Counted from the first letter of the stretch, positions 32,168 through 40,915 are shown. The stretch is 64,000 bases of DNA from Candidatus Peribacteria bacterium (GCA_023245865.1 JAHFJN010000001.1:787637-851636); one strand, 5' to 3'. Made by a program: numbers and translations. The notes: generated from the letters alone by a model not told the origin.

Positions 32168-32722
32168 TTACATTTCCAAATCTTTATCAGAAATCAATTT
32201 CTCCAGCCCCTCGGTAATCGATGCGTCCGTCATTGGCTTTGCAGGGGCAGCGTCCAACTTCGGTGCAACCTTCGCTGTGCGCTTCGCTTTGTCGACAACT
32301 TGTTTCTTGAGTTTCTCCTCTTTGTCCGCCACCGCCTTTTCGCCGCGCAGTTTCTCCTGCTCCTGCCACTGTGCGAGCCTGTCTGCGTACGGCACCATCT
32401 GATACTTCTTCGGCGGTTTTACGATCATGTGTCTGAGCACCCCTTTGAGAATGCGCATTTGTACGTCAACCTCCTTCACTTTCAGTGGGTCCATATCAAA
32501 GTAATAAATGAGGATGTTACCCTCGGTGAATCCGCCGATCATGTAGGCGAGCCCGCGCCGACCCCACGCATCTTTCATGAGGAGCTTCGCTCCGGCCTCC
32601 GCAAAAATCTCATCGATTCCTTTCAGCAGATCTTGCTCCTCCTTTTGATTCATCGGATACGGATACAGCACCGCGACTTCGTAGACGCGGGTATCTTCCG
32701 ATGCTGCAGAAAGTGTGGCCAT
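32168..32722 (-). CDS. rpsF: 30S ribosomal protein S6
   Basis: 184 aa. VYEVAVLYPYPMNQKEEQDL to MRILKGVLRHMIVK is the S6 fold (about 10-100). The long Lys/Ala-rich C-terminal extension (about 105-184) is larger than in most bacteria and probably disordered. The start at MATLSAASED was preferred over one nine codons upstream. First gene of the rpsF-rpsR operon, with a promoter at 32812-32840. Confidence 0.94.
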   Translation of the reverse strand: MATLSAASEDTRVYEVAVLYPYPMNQKEEQDLLKGIDEIFAEAGAKLLMKDAWGRRGLAYMIGGFTEGNILIYYFDMDPLKVKEVDVQMRILKGVLRHMIVKPPKKYQMVPYADRLAQWQEQEKLRGEKAVADKEEKLKKQVVDKAKRTAKVAPKLDAAPAKPMTDASITEGLEKLISDKDLEM

Positions 32723-32811
32723 AGGATTGTGGACGAAGCCCTGCGACACAGTGGACGCAGGGAATCAATGGGCTTGCCCGCCGTAGCCTCAGCAGCGAAG
32801 GCAGGACCGCG

Positions 32812-32840
32812 ACTATACGGGGCCGAGGGAAAGTCGTCAA
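32812..32840 (-). promoter_or_regulatory. rpsF-rpsR promoter
   Basis: Minus strand: TTGACG (32840-32835), 17 bp, TATAGT (32817-32812). Leader of about 80 nt crossing a family I repeat. Its -35 forms an inverted repeat with the -35 of the rRNA promoter (CGTCAA-9 bp-TTGACG). Confidence 0.7.
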
Positions 32841-32849
32841 GAAATCTTG

Positions 32850-32877
32850 TTGACGCACCCTTTTAGGGGTGTAAGAT
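32850..32877 (+). promoter_or_regulatory. 16S rRNA promoter
   Basis: TTGACG (32850-32855), 16-bp spacer, TAAGAT (32872-32877). The leader to the mature 16S is about 305 nt. Confidence 0.65.
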
Positions 32878-33075
32878 TCCCCGGCTGCACCTCGTAACCC
32901 CGCGCGTGCGGGATACAGGATGACAGTTTCTTGACTCACCTTGTTTGCAATCGGCCTGAGGCCTGCGTGCAAGTAGTGGGTTCTTGGGCTCCTTCACAGC
33001 ATCGTGTAGTAGAGAGATGTGTGATTCCTTTTTGGATATTACAAAACTAAGTGTGGAGACACTTTAAACACTCTG

Positions 33076-33183
33076 CCCCGCGAAGCTCGCAAGAGCATAG
33101 TGGGGTCAACACTAGTGATCACTCGATCACAGCCAACAAATCTCTTTTCTAGATTGGCCCCGCGAAGCCTCGGCGGAGTGGGG
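33076..33183 (+). other. Two paralogous hairpins in the 16S leader
   Basis: CCCCGCGAAGCTCGC...GTGGGG at 33076-33105 and CCCCGCGAAGCCTCGG...GTGGGG at 33158-33183. They share the same frame sequence and are probably processing or antitermination elements of the pre-rRNA (inference). Confidence 0.55.
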
Positions 33184-33196
33184 TGAATCTTTTCGA

Positions 33197-33231
<35 letters not shown>

Positions 33232-33490
33232 TGCGCCTAAAACATGCAAGTCGAACGGGTTTAGACCCGTGGCGAACGGCTGCGTAACACGTGGGTACCT
33301 GCCCCGAACTCAGGGATAACCCGCCGAAAGGCGGGCTAATACCGGATGCCCTCGCAAGAGGAAAGATTTTTCGGTTCGGGAGGGGCCTGCGGCCTATCAG
33401 CTTGTTGGTAAGGTAACGGCTTACCAAGGCTATGACGGGTAGCTGGATTGAGAGATCGACCAGCCAGAATGGGACTGAGACACGGCCCAT

Positions 33491-33523
<33 letters not shown>

Positions 33524-34022
33524 GCAATGGGCGAAAGCCTGACGGAGCGACACCGCGTGAAGGATGAAGCCCTTAACTGGGTGTAAACTTCTGTTGTGAG
33601 GGACGAAATTTTTGACGGTACCTCACGAGAAAGCACCGGCTAATTCTGTGCCAGCAGCCGCGGTAAGACAGAAGGTGCAAGCGTTACTCGGAATTACTGG
33701 GCGTAAAGCGTCTGTAGGCGACTGTCCACGTCTGGTGTTAAATTGCGGGGCTCAACCCCGCATCTATGCCGGATACGAGACAGATTGAGTCATTCAGAGG
33801 CATCTGGAATGTCATGTGTAGGGGTAAAATCCGTAGATACATGATGGAACGCCAAAAGCGAAGGCAGGGTGCTAGGAATGTACTGACGCTCAGAGACGAA
33901 AGCGTGGGGAGCAAAGGGGATTAGATACCCCCGTAGTCCACGCCCTCAACGATGCGGGCTCGGTGTAGGATCTTCAATCAGATCCTGTGCCTTAGCTTAC
34001 GCGGTAAGCCCGCCGCCTGGGA

Positions 34023-34054
<32 letters not shown>

Positions 34055-34421
34055 AGACGGGGACCCACACAAGCGGTGGAGCATGGGGTTTAATTCGATG
34101 ACAAGCGAAGCACCTCACCCAGGCTTGACATCTCGGGAATCCTGCAGAAATGTGGGAGTGCCGCAAGGAACCCGAAGACAGGCGCTGCACGGTCGTCGTC
34201 AGCTCGTGCCTTGAGGTGTACTGTTCAGTCAGCCAACGAGCGCAACCCTGATCCCGTGTTGTTTTTTCACGGGAGACTGCCGCCTCCAAGGCGGAGGAAG
34301 GTCAGGATGACGTCAGATCAGCGTGGCCCTTATGCCTGGGGCAACACCCGTGCTACAATGGTCGGTACAAACGGCAGCGAAGCCGCGAGGTGAAGCTAAT
34401 CCGAGAAAACCGATCTCAGTC

Positions 34422-34453
<32 letters not shown>

Positions 34454-34518
34454 TTGGAATCGCTAGTAACCGTGAATCAGCTACGTCACGGTGAATATGT
34501 TCCTGGGTCTTGTACTCA

Positions 34519-35381
34519 CAATGAAACGCGCCCGGCAGCGCACAAAACCAGGTGGTTAAAATCCACCCCTCCTCGTCTCCCGTACGAGGAGCGTAGCTCA
34601 AGAACAGCCCCGCAGCGCGAGCGCGCGGGGTGAAGGGTTCGATATGCAAATCACAGCCCATACCATGTCAAAGACTCGATCGACACATGCACGCGGTGAG
34701 GCATGTGGAAGATCAATCACCCTAAGAGTCTGGTATCAGGATGTGAGGAATGGTTTCGTGCGTAACCCGGGGAGATCTCATATTGCAAGAATCATCTGTT
34801 ATGGAGCAATACGAGAAGTCAGCTGGAATCATAGTACGGAATTGGTGTACAATCGGACACTATGTCCCCTACATCAACTCCCGAAGGATCCTCTCTTATG
34901 CAACTCTCTCCCGATTACGTTGTCGGTCTCGTGGATGGCGAAGGTAGTTTTACCTTCCGCATCAACACGAATCCCAACCGCAGGAATCTGATGGAGCCGA
35001 GGTTTTACCTCAAGCTCCGTTCGGAGGACCGAGCACTGCTCGAGTCCCTCCAAATATTCTTCGGTTGTGGCACGGTCTACATTCAAAAAGACCGACGACC
35101 ACGTCACTCGCTCTGTTACCGATTTGAAGTCGGCAAACGAGACGATCTTCGGGAAAAGATACTCCCATTCTTTCGAAAGCACTCTCCGAAAGCTCCATCC
35201 AAACGACGCGATTTTCAAGCATTTTGCACCGCAATGGATATTGTCTTTCGGGGAAAGCACTTTACAAAAGAAGGGATAGCAACGCTTTGCGACATCAAGG
35301 CGTTGATGCATTAGAGCTCGCTGGATGCGGGAAATCCGCCCGTCCAGTGGGAACGTGAGCATGTGGAACATGCATCACAAT
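34519..35381 (+). other. Intervening sequence (probable self-splicing intron) in 16S
   Basis: Exons CTTGTACTCA and CCGCCCGTCAAG become contiguous if these bases are removed, restoring the universal CTTGTACNCACCGCCCGTC. The hexamer CACAAT occurs at both junctions, so the exact borders are ambiguous by a few nt. A homing endonuclease gene lies in the 3' half. Group I type is likely from the LAGLIDADG partner, but I could not draw a P3-P9 core by eye. Confidence 0.85.
34862..35314 (+). CDS. LAGLIDADG homing endonuclease in the 16S insert
   Basis: 150 aa with one LAGLIDADG motif (LSPDYVVGLVDGEGSFTF), then RFYLKLRSEDRALLESL and the basic RFEVGKRDDLREKILPFF, so it works as a dimer. Cuts intron-less 16S alleles to spread the insert. 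TACAAT ends 8 nt before the ATG at 34862, suggesting its own leaderless promoter inside the intron; an ATG at 34898 is the alternative start. Confidence 0.93.
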   Translation: MSPTSTPEGSSLMQLSPDYVVGLVDGEGSFTFRINTNPNRRNLMEPRFYLKLRSEDRALLESLQIFFGCGTVYIQKDRRPRHSLCYRFEVGKRDDLREKILPFFRKHSPKAPSKRRDFQAFCTAMDIVFRGKHFTKEGIATLCDIKALMH

Positions 35382-35519
35382 CCGCCCGTCAAGTCATGAA
35401 AGGCAGGAGCACCCGAAGGTCCGTTACGCGCAAGCGGCGGAACCACGGTGAAACTGCTGATTGGGACTAAGTCGTAACAAGGTATCCGTAGGAGAACCTG
35501 CGGATGGAACATCTCCTTA

Positions 35520-35724
35520 CCAGGGAGTAATACCGCTCTTCGGAATGCAAATTCCGCTGCAGCGTAGGCATGCTCTGATTGGTCATTCAATGATCATCAT
35601 GCATCGATTGCCCGGGGAATGACCCCCAGTCCTCTGTTTCTTGACTACCGTCAAGGAACCAGGGCACTGGGCCCGGAAGAATCTCTCTACTACACAATGC
35701 TGTGAATTCAGGTAGGCTGCACCT
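35520..35724 (+). other. Spacer downstream of 16S
   Basis: No tRNA and no 23S. It contains the long hairpin at 35625-35671 and then enters a protein gene, so the 16S appears to be transcribed on its own. Confidence 0.7.
35625..35671 (+). terminator. Long hairpin after 16S
   Basis: CCCAGTCCTCTGTTTCTTGAC-TACC-GTCAAGGAACC...ACTGGG, about 20 bp of stem. No clear T-run; either a terminator or a processing stem. Confidence 0.6.
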
Positions 35725-36075
35725 ATGCAACACCCCTCCTATCTCAAGCCCCTCCTTATCACGACAACGGTTTTTCACGTGCTGGAAGCATGTTTTACTC
35801 TCGTCACAGGGTTATTTGCAGTATTCGGATTATCGCTGCTGTTTTCTGATGTTCCTGCCGCGCCGTATCATTTCCCTGTGGTCATGGCTCTATTGGTTAT
35901 TCTCATAACCTTGACTCTTCCCGTCGGCTTCACGATCGCACAATGGATGCTGTTTCACAAGAATCGTGACCGTGCTGCATTGACGGTAGCTCTTATCGGC
36001 ATGCTCCCAACGCTTTATTTGCTCATACAATTTGTCAGCAGGATTCTCTTTTACGCCGGAACAAATCCTGCTTAG
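35725..36075 (+). CDS. Unknown three-helix membrane protein, 116 aa
   Basis: Starts MQHPSYLKPLLITTTVFHVL. Hydrophobic segments at about 8-35, 50-75 and 85-110. No family recognised. A GTAGG-like stretch lies upstream but no strong ribosome site. A good terminator ends the unit at 36180-36216. Confidence 0.65.
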   Translation: MQHPSYLKPLLITTTVFHVLEACFTLVTGLFAVFGLSLLFSDVPAAPYHFPVVMALLVILITLTLPVGFTIAQWMLFHKNRDRAALTVALIGMLPTLYLLIQFVSRILFYAGTNPA

Positions 36076-36179
36076 TAGTGAATCCTTGACATGACAGGAT
36101 ATATTTAACAATGTAAAAAGTACTCAACAGTTAGCTTCTGTCGGTGGTGCGGCCCCACGTGCCGGCAGGAGGTGGCTGG

Positions 36180-36216
36180 CCACTCTCTCTCCTCGTGGGG
36201 GAGAGTGGTTTTTTTT
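36180..36216 (+). terminator. Intrinsic terminator
   Basis: CCACTCTCTCTCCTC / GGGGAGAGTGG hairpin followed by eight T. The stem is related to family G. It separates the convergent genes at 35725 and 36220. Confidence 0.85.
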
Positions 36217-36219
36217 AAA

Positions 36220-36663
36220 TCACAGCTCCACCCTGCCCGTATCCCCCCTCCCCCGCCGCAATTGCTCGCGGGCTTGCTCTGCCAGATGCTCGTATTTGCT
36301 CTTGATGGCGTGCAATTCTTGATCGGTCAATTCTTCGAGGTCCAAGAGTGCATTATGCGTCTCGGCATCGGCGCGGATCAGTTCGTCGAGCTTGATCTGC
36401 ACGGCGGCACTCTCGCGGTTTTGCGTGTTTTGGATCAAAAACACCATGAGGAACGTGACGATGGTCGTACCGGTATTGATCACAAGTTGCCACGTGTCGC
36501 TGTAGTGGAAGTAGCGGCCCGTGAACGCCCAAACAACGATGATCAGCAGTGCGACAATGAAGGCGAACGGATGTCCGGTCGCGTACGCAGTCCACTTGGA
36601 AAACGCCGCGAAGGGGTGGCGCGATTGCGAGGTGCGAAGAAGGGCGAAGCGGTAGTGGGACAT
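36220..36663 (-). CDS. Low-affinity iron permease family protein
   Basis: 147 aa from MSHYRF; a start 7 codons upstream is possible. The segment YATGHPFAFIVALLIIVVWA, followed by DTWQLVINTGTTIVTFLMVF and IQNTQNRESAAVQIKLDEL, is the PF04120 family signature. Two membrane helices, then a coiled C-terminus. Iron transport is only the family name; bacterial members are poorly characterised. Confidence 0.88.
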   Translation of the reverse strand: MSHYRFALLRTSQSRHPFAAFSKWTAYATGHPFAFIVALLIIVVWAFTGRYFHYSDTWQLVINTGTTIVTFLMVFLIQNTQNRESAAVQIKLDELIRADAETHNALLDLEELTDQELHAIKSKYEHLAEQAREQLRRGRGDTGRVEL

Positions 36664-36691
36664 GGAATGAATCTTAGCAGACAAAACGTGT

Positions 36692-36778
36692 CATGGTGAG
36701 CTTGTCATGGTGAGCGTAGTCGAACCACGAACCATGAACGCACCATGTCGTTCCTCGACTACGCTCGGAATGACACAC
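36692..36778. repeat. Family E repeat cluster
   Basis: Three units of GTCATGGTGAGC / GTCGAACC type and one GTCGTTCCTCGACTACGCTC. Its right end encodes the SufD C-terminus and stop. Confidence 0.75.
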
Positions 36779-37646
36779 ATTCATATTTTTTCTGAATCAT
36801 CCCCACCACCTTCGCTCTCACTTCTTCATTCGCAATCCTTTGCGTAATGTCGCCCAAAAAACCTTGTACGAACATCGCACGGGCTTCGTGCAGTGGGATA
36901 CCGCGGGACGCAAGATAGAAAAGATCTTCAGGAGTGACCCGCGCGACCGTCGCGCTGTGGCTCGCTTTCACGTCGTTCGTTTTGATCTCCAACCCCGGTA
37001 CCGCGTGGACCTTGGCGCTTGGATCGAGCATGAGGACACGCTGGGTGAGGTAGGTATTGGTCCCACCGCCTTTCAGGCCGATATCGATGAGTCCCTTTGC
37101 ACTGATATGTGCGGTGCCCTCCGCAACGCCCTGCATGAGAATCTCCCCTCCGCCATTTGTTGCATCAAAGACATTACGCACGGTTAACGTCTGCTTCTCA
37201 TCGCCTTTTGCATAGAACATCCAATCAACCGCGCTCTCGGCGTTGGCACCCGACACGCGTGAAAGCAGATCGTGCGCGACGTCACGGCCCCCGAGCGTCA
37301 CCTGCTGCCACTGCATGGAGGCGCCAGCTGCGACGCTGCTTTGCTGTTTGATCGTGATGGAACAGGGTGAATCCACGGCATTGATGCAGAGCACCGTGAG
37401 GCGCGCCTCTTCTTCGACGATCACTTCGGTCTCATGCATCATTCCCTCTCCCCTTGCGGGAGAGCCTGCCTGCCGGACAGGCAGGGGTAAGGGTGAGGGG
37501 CATTCCAACCAAATCGTCACCGTCGCTTTTGATCGCGGCGCTGCGTGAATCGTAAGATGCGATTGCGATGCATCAAGGTGATACACGATATCCTCTTGTA
37601 CGGTACCTTCCTCGATGCGGCAGATGATCGGCTCTATCGATTGCAT
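36759..37646 (-). CDS. sufD: SufD, Fe-S assembly
   Basis: 295 aa, beta-helix SufB/D family. C-terminal block LFYLASRGIPLHEARAMFVQGF is diagnostic. With SufB and SufC it forms the SufBC2D scaffold. A family G/J repeat is in frame near residues 49-70 (CPSPLPLPVRQAG, then SPARGEG). The last residues ECVSFRA and the stop are family E repeat. It is short compared with E. coli SufD. Separated from sufB by two unrelated genes. Confidence 0.9.
   Translation of the reverse strand: MQSIEPIICRIEEGTVQEDIVYHLDASQSHLTIHAAPRSKATVTIWLECPSPLPLPVRQAGSPARGEGMMHETEVIVEEEARLTVLCINAVDSPCSITIKQQSSVAAGASMQWQQVTLGGRDVAHDLLSRVSGANAESAVDWMFYAKGDEKQTLTVRNVFDATNGGGEILMQGVAEGTAHISAKGLIDIGLKGGGTNTYLTQRVLMLDPSAKVHAVPGLEIKTNDVKASHSATVARVTPEDLFYLASRGIPLHEARAMFVQGFLGDITQRIANEEVRAKVVGMIQKKYECVSFRA
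37438..37503. repeat. Family G repeat with nested family J palindrome, in sufD
   Basis: CCCTCTCCCCTTGCGGGAGA, then GCCTGCCTGCCGGACAGGCA, then GGGTAAGGGTGAGGGG. One repeat type seems inserted into the other; together they stay in frame. Confidence 0.8.
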
Positions 37647-37655
37647 ACTGGCAGT

Positions 37656-38306
37656 CTAGTCCCCTTGTGGGCGGCGCCGAAATAAACTCTTGAATCGTGC
37701 CCACCGTGTTGACTTCTGCTCGATCGGTGCGGCAGGAGGAAGAACGTCGAGGAGCATTGCGCGAAGGAGGGGAAGAATATCCTTCTCAGCCTGCCGTTGT
37801 TCAGCTTCAACAATCGAATGCCGGTTGCGTGCTATTTTTGGCTTATCTTTTCCATGGAGCAATATTTCAATGGTGATCCCCGTCCGAAGTCCGATCCGAA
37901 AAATCGGAAGACTCCTTTCCAGAAGCCACGCGGTAGGTTTTTCATAATGACATCTGGTCAGGGCAGTTTCCAACTCCTCCATGATTCTTTTGAGAACAAC
38001 TCCTTCCACTTCATACAAAGCATATTCATCGGCAAGATAGGGGCGGCAAGATTCCGCTCCGGCCATCCCCACCACAAGCGTCGATGTCACTACATTCGTT
38101 TCATCCGCATTTTTCCGCTGTTCGATGAGTTCCTTTGCATGGGGCAGTTCAATGTCACGTGCGTTCCTATTGTCTGCCAGACTCTGACGATAGAGCAGCC
38201 GATGAATTGTGTTCGCATAGATGCCTCCGAACGTATGAATACGCTGAAGTTGATCGGGCCTAAACGGGGGAACCGACTCAGGGGATTGCAGTTCTTCTTG
38301 GGGCAT
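37656..38306 (-). CDS. Unknown soluble protein, 216 aa
   Basis: Starts MPQEELQSPESVPPFRPDQL. Mostly helical, basic C-terminus (RWARFKSLFRRRPQGD). No signal peptide, motif or family recognised. It sits 9 nt before sufD and after the 354-aa gene, so it is probably co-transcribed with sufB and sufD. Confidence 0.65.
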   Translation of the reverse strand: MPQEELQSPESVPPFRPDQLQRIHTFGGIYANTIHRLLYRQSLADNRNARDIELPHAKELIEQRKNADETNVVTSTLVVGMAGAESCRPYLADEYALYEVEGVVLKRIMEELETALTRCHYEKPTAWLLERSLPIFRIGLRTGITIEILLHGKDKPKIARNRHSIVEAEQRQAEKDILPLLRAMLLDVLPPAAPIEQKSTRWARFKSLFRRRPQGD

Positions 38307-38333
38307 ATCTGCTATTATAGAATCTTTATTGTT

Positions 38334-39398
38334 TCAGTCAACATCCTCTTCTGCAACTTCAGAAGGAACAGGTAATGTGCGCCTGCTCCTGACAAGGCCC
38401 ATAAGCTCTTCTTCACGAGGCCCATGCTCATAACTATCTCGATCATGCCAGAGCGGAATTCCACCTGCGTAACGCGCTGAAAGTATCAATACTTTTTCCT
38501 CGGATCCCGGGCGGGCGGCAGTTGGTTTGAAGGGATCGATCCCCATTTTTAGATACCCCTCCACTTCATGTTCATCAAAAGTTCCATCTTCATCTGCATC
38601 ATCGTCTGATTCGTTATGGTCGACACCATCCATGTCGACAGGCTCTGATGATGTTGATGAAGCCACTTCGATATGCTCCACGGGGCGGGGCGGATCCACC
38701 GGCACAATCTTCGCAGGAGCAAGCACGATTCTCGGCGGCAAAAGATCGGACTGCGGACGAGAGGCGGATGAAAGGGGTCGGGGCGGTGCCTCCCACATGC
38801 GTTTTCTGCGTGTGTCGCCAAGCATCGTTTTCCAATCACCGCTGCAATCAACCCCATAGCACGCCGCCACAGCCCCGCAGAGACGTACTTCACGGTCCTT
38901 TGGTATGCAATTTTTCTCTGCGATATCCAAAACGGCGTCCACCACATGTTGCGCACTCGGCGAAAAATGCTTTTGCTCGCGAAGCATTGTTTTTACATCT
39001 GTGACCCAGGGTAGCATGGGGTCCGGCAGACGACGCGGCGCGGGTTGCGGGGTAATGGGATGCGGCAACATCGGGGGCGTGGGTGCGTAAATATCAACAT
39101 GGGGAGTGAGAGCGTGCGGGACGTGATTATGGACCGGCACGGGAGCGGCCTGCCGGAGTTCTCGATGTTTTTCTGCAGGCGAGAGAATGGCAATGTTGCT
39201 TCCTTCGAGGGTTTCTTTTACCCGGTGGACGACCTCATCCAATAAAAGACCAACGTCCGGCATACTTCTCATTCTCAGTGCATGTCTGACGCGAACAACG
39301 ATCGATGAACTGGTCACAGAGGGATCACCGTTCAGTTTTTTAAGAATCCCTGCAGTAACGTCATACACGACGCTGAGATGATGTGATAATAATTCCAT
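38334..39398 (-). CDS. Unknown protein with disordered middle and acidic stretch, 354 aa
   Basis: N-terminal 90 residues look folded (MELLSHHLSVVYDV, RVRHALRMRSMPDVG). A Pro/His/Thr-rich linker follows, a small helical domain at about 130-200 with CGAVAACYGVDC, and an acidic run (SDDDADEDGTFDEHEVEGYL) resembling an EF-hand-like or disordered acidic segment. No family recognised. It sits between sufB (18 nt upstream) and the 216-aa gene. Confidence 0.65.
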   Translation of the reverse strand: MELLSHHLSVVYDVTAGILKKLNGDPSVTSSSIVVRVRHALRMRSMPDVGLLLDEVVHRVKETLEGSNIAILSPAEKHRELRQAAPVPVHNHVPHALTPHVDIYAPTPPMLPHPITPQPAPRRLPDPMLPWVTDVKTMLREQKHFSPSAQHVVDAVLDIAEKNCIPKDREVRLCGAVAACYGVDCSGDWKTMLGDTRRKRMWEAPPRPLSSASRPQSDLLPPRIVLAPAKIVPVDPPRPVEHIEVASSTSSEPVDMDGVDHNESDDDADEDGTFDEHEVEGYLKMGIDPFKPTAARPGSEEKVLILSARYAGGIPLWHDRDSYEHGPREEELMGLVRSRRTLPVPSEVAEEDVD

Positions 39399-39416
39399 GG
39401 GAGGGGGAGGGTACTC

Positions 39417-40889
39417 CTACCCGACACTCCCTTCCATCTCTAATTCTATCAATCGATTCATTTCCACGGCATATTCCAGCGGGAGTAACCGCACGATCGG
39501 TTCGATGAAGCCGTTGACGATCATCGCGCGCGCCTCGTCCTCGGGAATGCCGCGGCTGCAGAGATAAAAAATATCTTCTTCGCTGAGTTTGCCCACCGTC
39601 GCCTCGTGGGCGATCGTGACATCGTTATTGCGGATCTGAATATCGGGGCTCGTGTCGGTGCGCGAGATCTCATCGAGCAGGAGCGCGTCACACTCGACAT
39701 TGGCGATGCAATCGTGCGCGTGGGGAGCGATCTTGAGCTGTCCGCGGTAGACCGCCACTCCCCCCGCCTTGCTGATGGATTTACTCGTGACTTTACTGCT
39801 GGTGTGCGCTGCCTGATGAAAAATCTTCGCGCCGGTGTCCTGCCATTGGCCCTTGTTCGCAAATGCGATCGCCATGTGGTCGCACCGCGCGCCTTCGCCC
39901 ACAAGTACCGAGCACGGATAGAGCATGGTGACGCCGCTGCCCATATTGCCGCCGATCCACTCCATCACGGCGTCCCGCTCCACGATCGCACGCTTGGTGT
40001 TTAAGTTATACGTATCGCGGCTCCAGTTTTCAACGCTTGAGTAGCGGCACTTCGCATTTGGTTTCACGAAGATTTCCACCAGTCCCGCGTGCAGTGCATG
40101 CGATCCATATTTCGGCGCCGAGCATCCCTCGATGTAGTGCACGTCGGCACCTTCTTCGACCACGATCAGTGTGTGCTCGAACTGGCCCATGTTTTTGGCA
40201 TTCATGCGGAAGTACGCCTGTAAGGGGTCCCGCACTTTCACATTTTTTGGGACATAGAGGAACGTGCCACCGCTCCAGACCGCGCCGTGGAGCGCCGCGA
40301 ACTTGTGATCGCTTGCGGGGACACACTTCATGAAATACTGCTGCACAAGATCAGGATGTTGTTCGAGTGCATCGTCCATATCCAAAAAAATCACCCCTTG
40401 CTCCTCCCATTCTTTTTTTAAATTGTGATACACCACTTCCGATTCATACTGCGCACCGACACCCGCAAGCATTGTGCGCTCGGCTTCGGGGATCCCGAGG
40501 CGATCGTAGACGCGGCGGATGTCCGCGGGAACCTCCGCCCAGCTGCTAGGAGTGTCACCCTGAGCACCGTCGAAGGGCGATGCGTAATAAATGATGTCAT
40601 CGAGATCGAGCGTGCTGAGGTCAGCCCCCCACGTCGGAAGTTCCTTTTCGTGAAAAATTTGTAAGCTGGCAAGACGGTGCTCGAGCATCCAGGTCGGCTC
40701 TTTTTTCTCCGTGGAAATCCTGCGCACCAATGCCTCGGAAACTCCCCTGATGACGCCATCCGCGTATGGCGAGGGATTGGCTTCATCGAAGATGCTGCGT
40801 TCGAGGTGGCCGAAAATTGTCTTGTCCTCCGTAGCCTTGGCAAAGGAGGATTTTGCCTTCTGCTCGCGGAGAACGGTGGTACGGGTCAT
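39417..40889 (-). CDS. sufB: SufB, Fe-S scaffold
   Basis: 490 aa. C-terminal core with CSVLVGEGARCDHMAIA, QDTGAKIFHQAAHTSSKVTS, and SRTDTSPDIQIRNNDVTIAHEATVG is typical SufB. Scaffold subunit that assembles the cluster. Two stretches are repeats in frame: KSSFAKATEDK at residues 13-23 and SPFDGAQGDTP near 103-113, where other SufB proteins have a short link. TATACT ends 9 nt before the ATG, so the sufB transcript should be leaderless. Confidence 0.96.
   Translation of the reverse strand: MTRTTVLREQKAKSSFAKATEDKTIFGHLERSIFDEANPSPYADGVIRGVSEALVRRISTEKKEPTWMLEHRLASLQIFHEKELPTWGADLSTLDLDDIIYYASPFDGAQGDTPSSWAEVPADIRRVYDRLGIPEAERTMLAGVGAQYESEVVYHNLKKEWEEQGVIFLDMDDALEQHPDLVQQYFMKCVPASDHKFAALHGAVWSGGTFLYVPKNVKVRDPLQAYFRMNAKNMGQFEHTLIVVEEGADVHYIEGCSAPKYGSHALHAGLVEIFVKPNAKCRYSSVENWSRDTYNLNTKRAIVERDAVMEWIGGNMGSGVTMLYPCSVLVGEGARCDHMAIAFANKGQWQDTGAKIFHQAAHTSSKVTSKSISKAGGVAVYRGQLKIAPHAHDCIANVECDALLLDEISRTDTSPDIQIRNNDVTIAHEATVGKLSEEDIFYLCSRGIPEDEARAMIVNGFIEPIVRLLPLEYAVEMNRLIELEMEGSVG
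40552..40583 (-). repeat. Family E repeat inside sufB
   Basis: GTGTCACCCTGAGCACCGTC and GAAGGGCGATGC, read on the minus strand as SPFDGAQGDT. Confidence 0.8.
40822..40857 (-). repeat. Family I repeat inside sufB
   Basis: TTGTCCTCCGTAGCCTTGGC and AAAGGAGGATTTTGCC, an inverted repeat read as KSSFAKATEDK. A related copy lies in the rpsF leader. Confidence 0.75.
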
Positions 40890-40898
40890 AGGGAGGGA

Positions 40899-40904
40899 AG
40901 TATA
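40899..40904 (-). promoter_or_regulatory. -10 box of sufB
   Basis: TATACT on the minus strand, 9 nt before the ATG. The -35 region falls in a family E repeat and has no good match. Confidence 0.45.
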
Positions 40905-40915
40905 GCATGAAAAAC

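Larger units (their letters stand above)
32723..33189. other. Divergent regulatory region between rpsF and 16S rRNA
   Basis: A 467-bp stretch without a gene. From left: the rpsF leader with a family I repeat (32770-32812, GCCGTAGCCTCAGCAGCGAA), the two divergent promoters, the rRNA leader with a T-rich part, and two look-alike hairpins (33076-33105 and 33158-33183). No tRNA or small ORF seen. Confidence 0.7.
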
